NCBI GenBank assembly: GCA_022316685.1
Contig: JAKJHU010000024.1
Location: 3,170,501 to 3,234,500, forward strand
Direction of reading: 5' to 3'
DNA from: Progne subis subis
Taxonomy: Eukaryota > Chordata > Aves > Passeriformes > Hirundinidae
DNA: 64,000 nucleotides
The position numbers and the translations under genes were made by a program. Of the stretch, positions 63,250 to 64,000 are shown piece by piece. The notes beneath the pieces are model-generated. The model made no database searches. It had not been told where the DNA came from and saw only the letters and a list, made by a program, of their open reading frames with translations. Each line of letters starts with the position of its first letter. Position 1 is the stretch's first letter.

Positions 63250-64000
63250 GTAAGTCATCTTTATTGTTAGAATACCATTTTTAATTAGGACATAAAACTT
63301 GCTAGATATAATTAAGGTTTAATTTACCTCTAATTTGTGTTTATTGTAACATGCATACTTGTGAAACTACCATTTATAAGCACAATTAGAATTACATTTA
63401 GGATTCATAGGGATTTTTATTGCTACTAAATTGAAATGTTCCAAAGCAGGAGAGAAGTGTTACAGGTTAAACCAAATTTCTTTGTCGATGTCATTTACAA
63501 CAAGGAATTGCTCTCATTTCAGCTGTGGACTGCTCAGATGTACACCACATCATCTGTCATCCTTGTGCTTCTCCCTTTATGTCTATGCCAATTTTCATAT
63601 TTTCCTCTCAGTTCCTAAAGCTGTTTGTGTTGCCTCAGCTTCCTCTTTCATCTCTCTGGTTTCCATGGTTTCTGTCCACTCACAATATTCACAAAAAGGT
63701 GATTGATGGCTCTCTACTTCCCACTCCTAAGAACTACTGTTTTTCTTCTTTTAATCAATTGCTCTGTGAATTTCTTCCCTGGCCATTGTCACTTTGCACT
63801 TCCCCTGTTGTTCCACTCTTTGGGACCTTAAGGAATCTTTTGATTTCAGCTACCATTTGGCCTCCCACAAATAGCTCCAAAAATTTGGCATCTTCCTATT
63901 CTGCCCAATATTATACCTGTAAATGTCTTTCTGACATCTTCTGGATCTCCCACTGCTAATGCTCCGTGTTAGCCCCCATCACTGGTCCCCTTTCCCTTCC
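63250..64000 (+). other. VAV3: VAV3 intron 17, 5' part
   Basis: AT-rich at first, then pyrimidine-rich from about 63600. No gene or repeat is recognised before the window ends. Confidence 0.85.

Noticed and set aside
63525..63959. 144-codon + strand frame at the window end
   Set aside because: It starts in intron 17 outside the VAV3 frame, is pyrimidine-rich and matches no expected Vav3 exon (the next should encode the proline-rich/SH3 part).
1..64000. tRNA, rRNA, snRNA, CRISPR, prokaryotic operons or integrated viral genes
   Set aside because: I looked for cloverleaf, spacer-repeat and polymerase or capsid-like signals and found none. The exon-intron structure and CR1 pieces show a vertebrate nuclear genome.

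Overview
The window is vertebrate nuclear DNA, most likely from a bird. It is AT-rich, has very few transposable elements, and contains two CR1 LINE fragments with the typical avian tail and reverse-transcriptase signatures, but no Alu- or L1-like sequence. It lies inside one large gene on the + strand, VAV3, a Rho/Rac guanine nucleotide exchange factor. I recognised it by translating exon-sized islands flanked by AG/GT splice sites. The joined translation follows vertebrate Vav3 without a break from about residue 69 to residue 568 of roughly 847. All splice phases agree, and there is no frameshift or premature stop.

Layout: bases 1-4466 are the 3' part of intron 1. Exon 2 (4467-4583) carries the second half of the calponin-homology (CH) domain. 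Intron 2 is 24.5 kb and holds a 70/73-bp minisatellite (about 6372-6866), simple repeats, and at its 3' end an isolated CpG island (about 28515-28925) only ~120 bp before exon 3. Exons 3-5 (29046-32158) finish the CH domain and encode the acidic region with the three regulatory tyrosines (Y141, Y160, Y173). Exons 6-12 (34748-46037) encode the Dbl-homology (DH) catalytic domain. Exons 13-15 (46486-47543) encode the PH domain. Intron 15 is 14.4 kb. Exons 16 and 17 (61938-62039 and 63149-63249) encode the C1 zinc finger with all its ligands. Exon 1 and the 3' exons for the SH3-SH2-SH3 part lie outside the window.

How the parts work together (family knowledge): in Vav proteins the CH domain and acidic tyrosines fold back on the DH domain and block it. 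Phosphorylation of the tyrosines releases the DH-PH-C1 cassette to load GTP on Rho/Rac proteins. The window covers exactly this autoinhibition-plus-catalysis half of the protein.

I see no second protein-coding gene, no tRNA or rRNA gene, no CRISPR array and no wholly new system. The most interesting observations are the intronic CpG island beside exon 3 (possible internal promoter for a CH-less Vav3), a CR1 fragment in intron 16 that reads in frame from the C1 finger to a stop followed by an AATAAA, a 98-bp intron 6, and the minisatellite.
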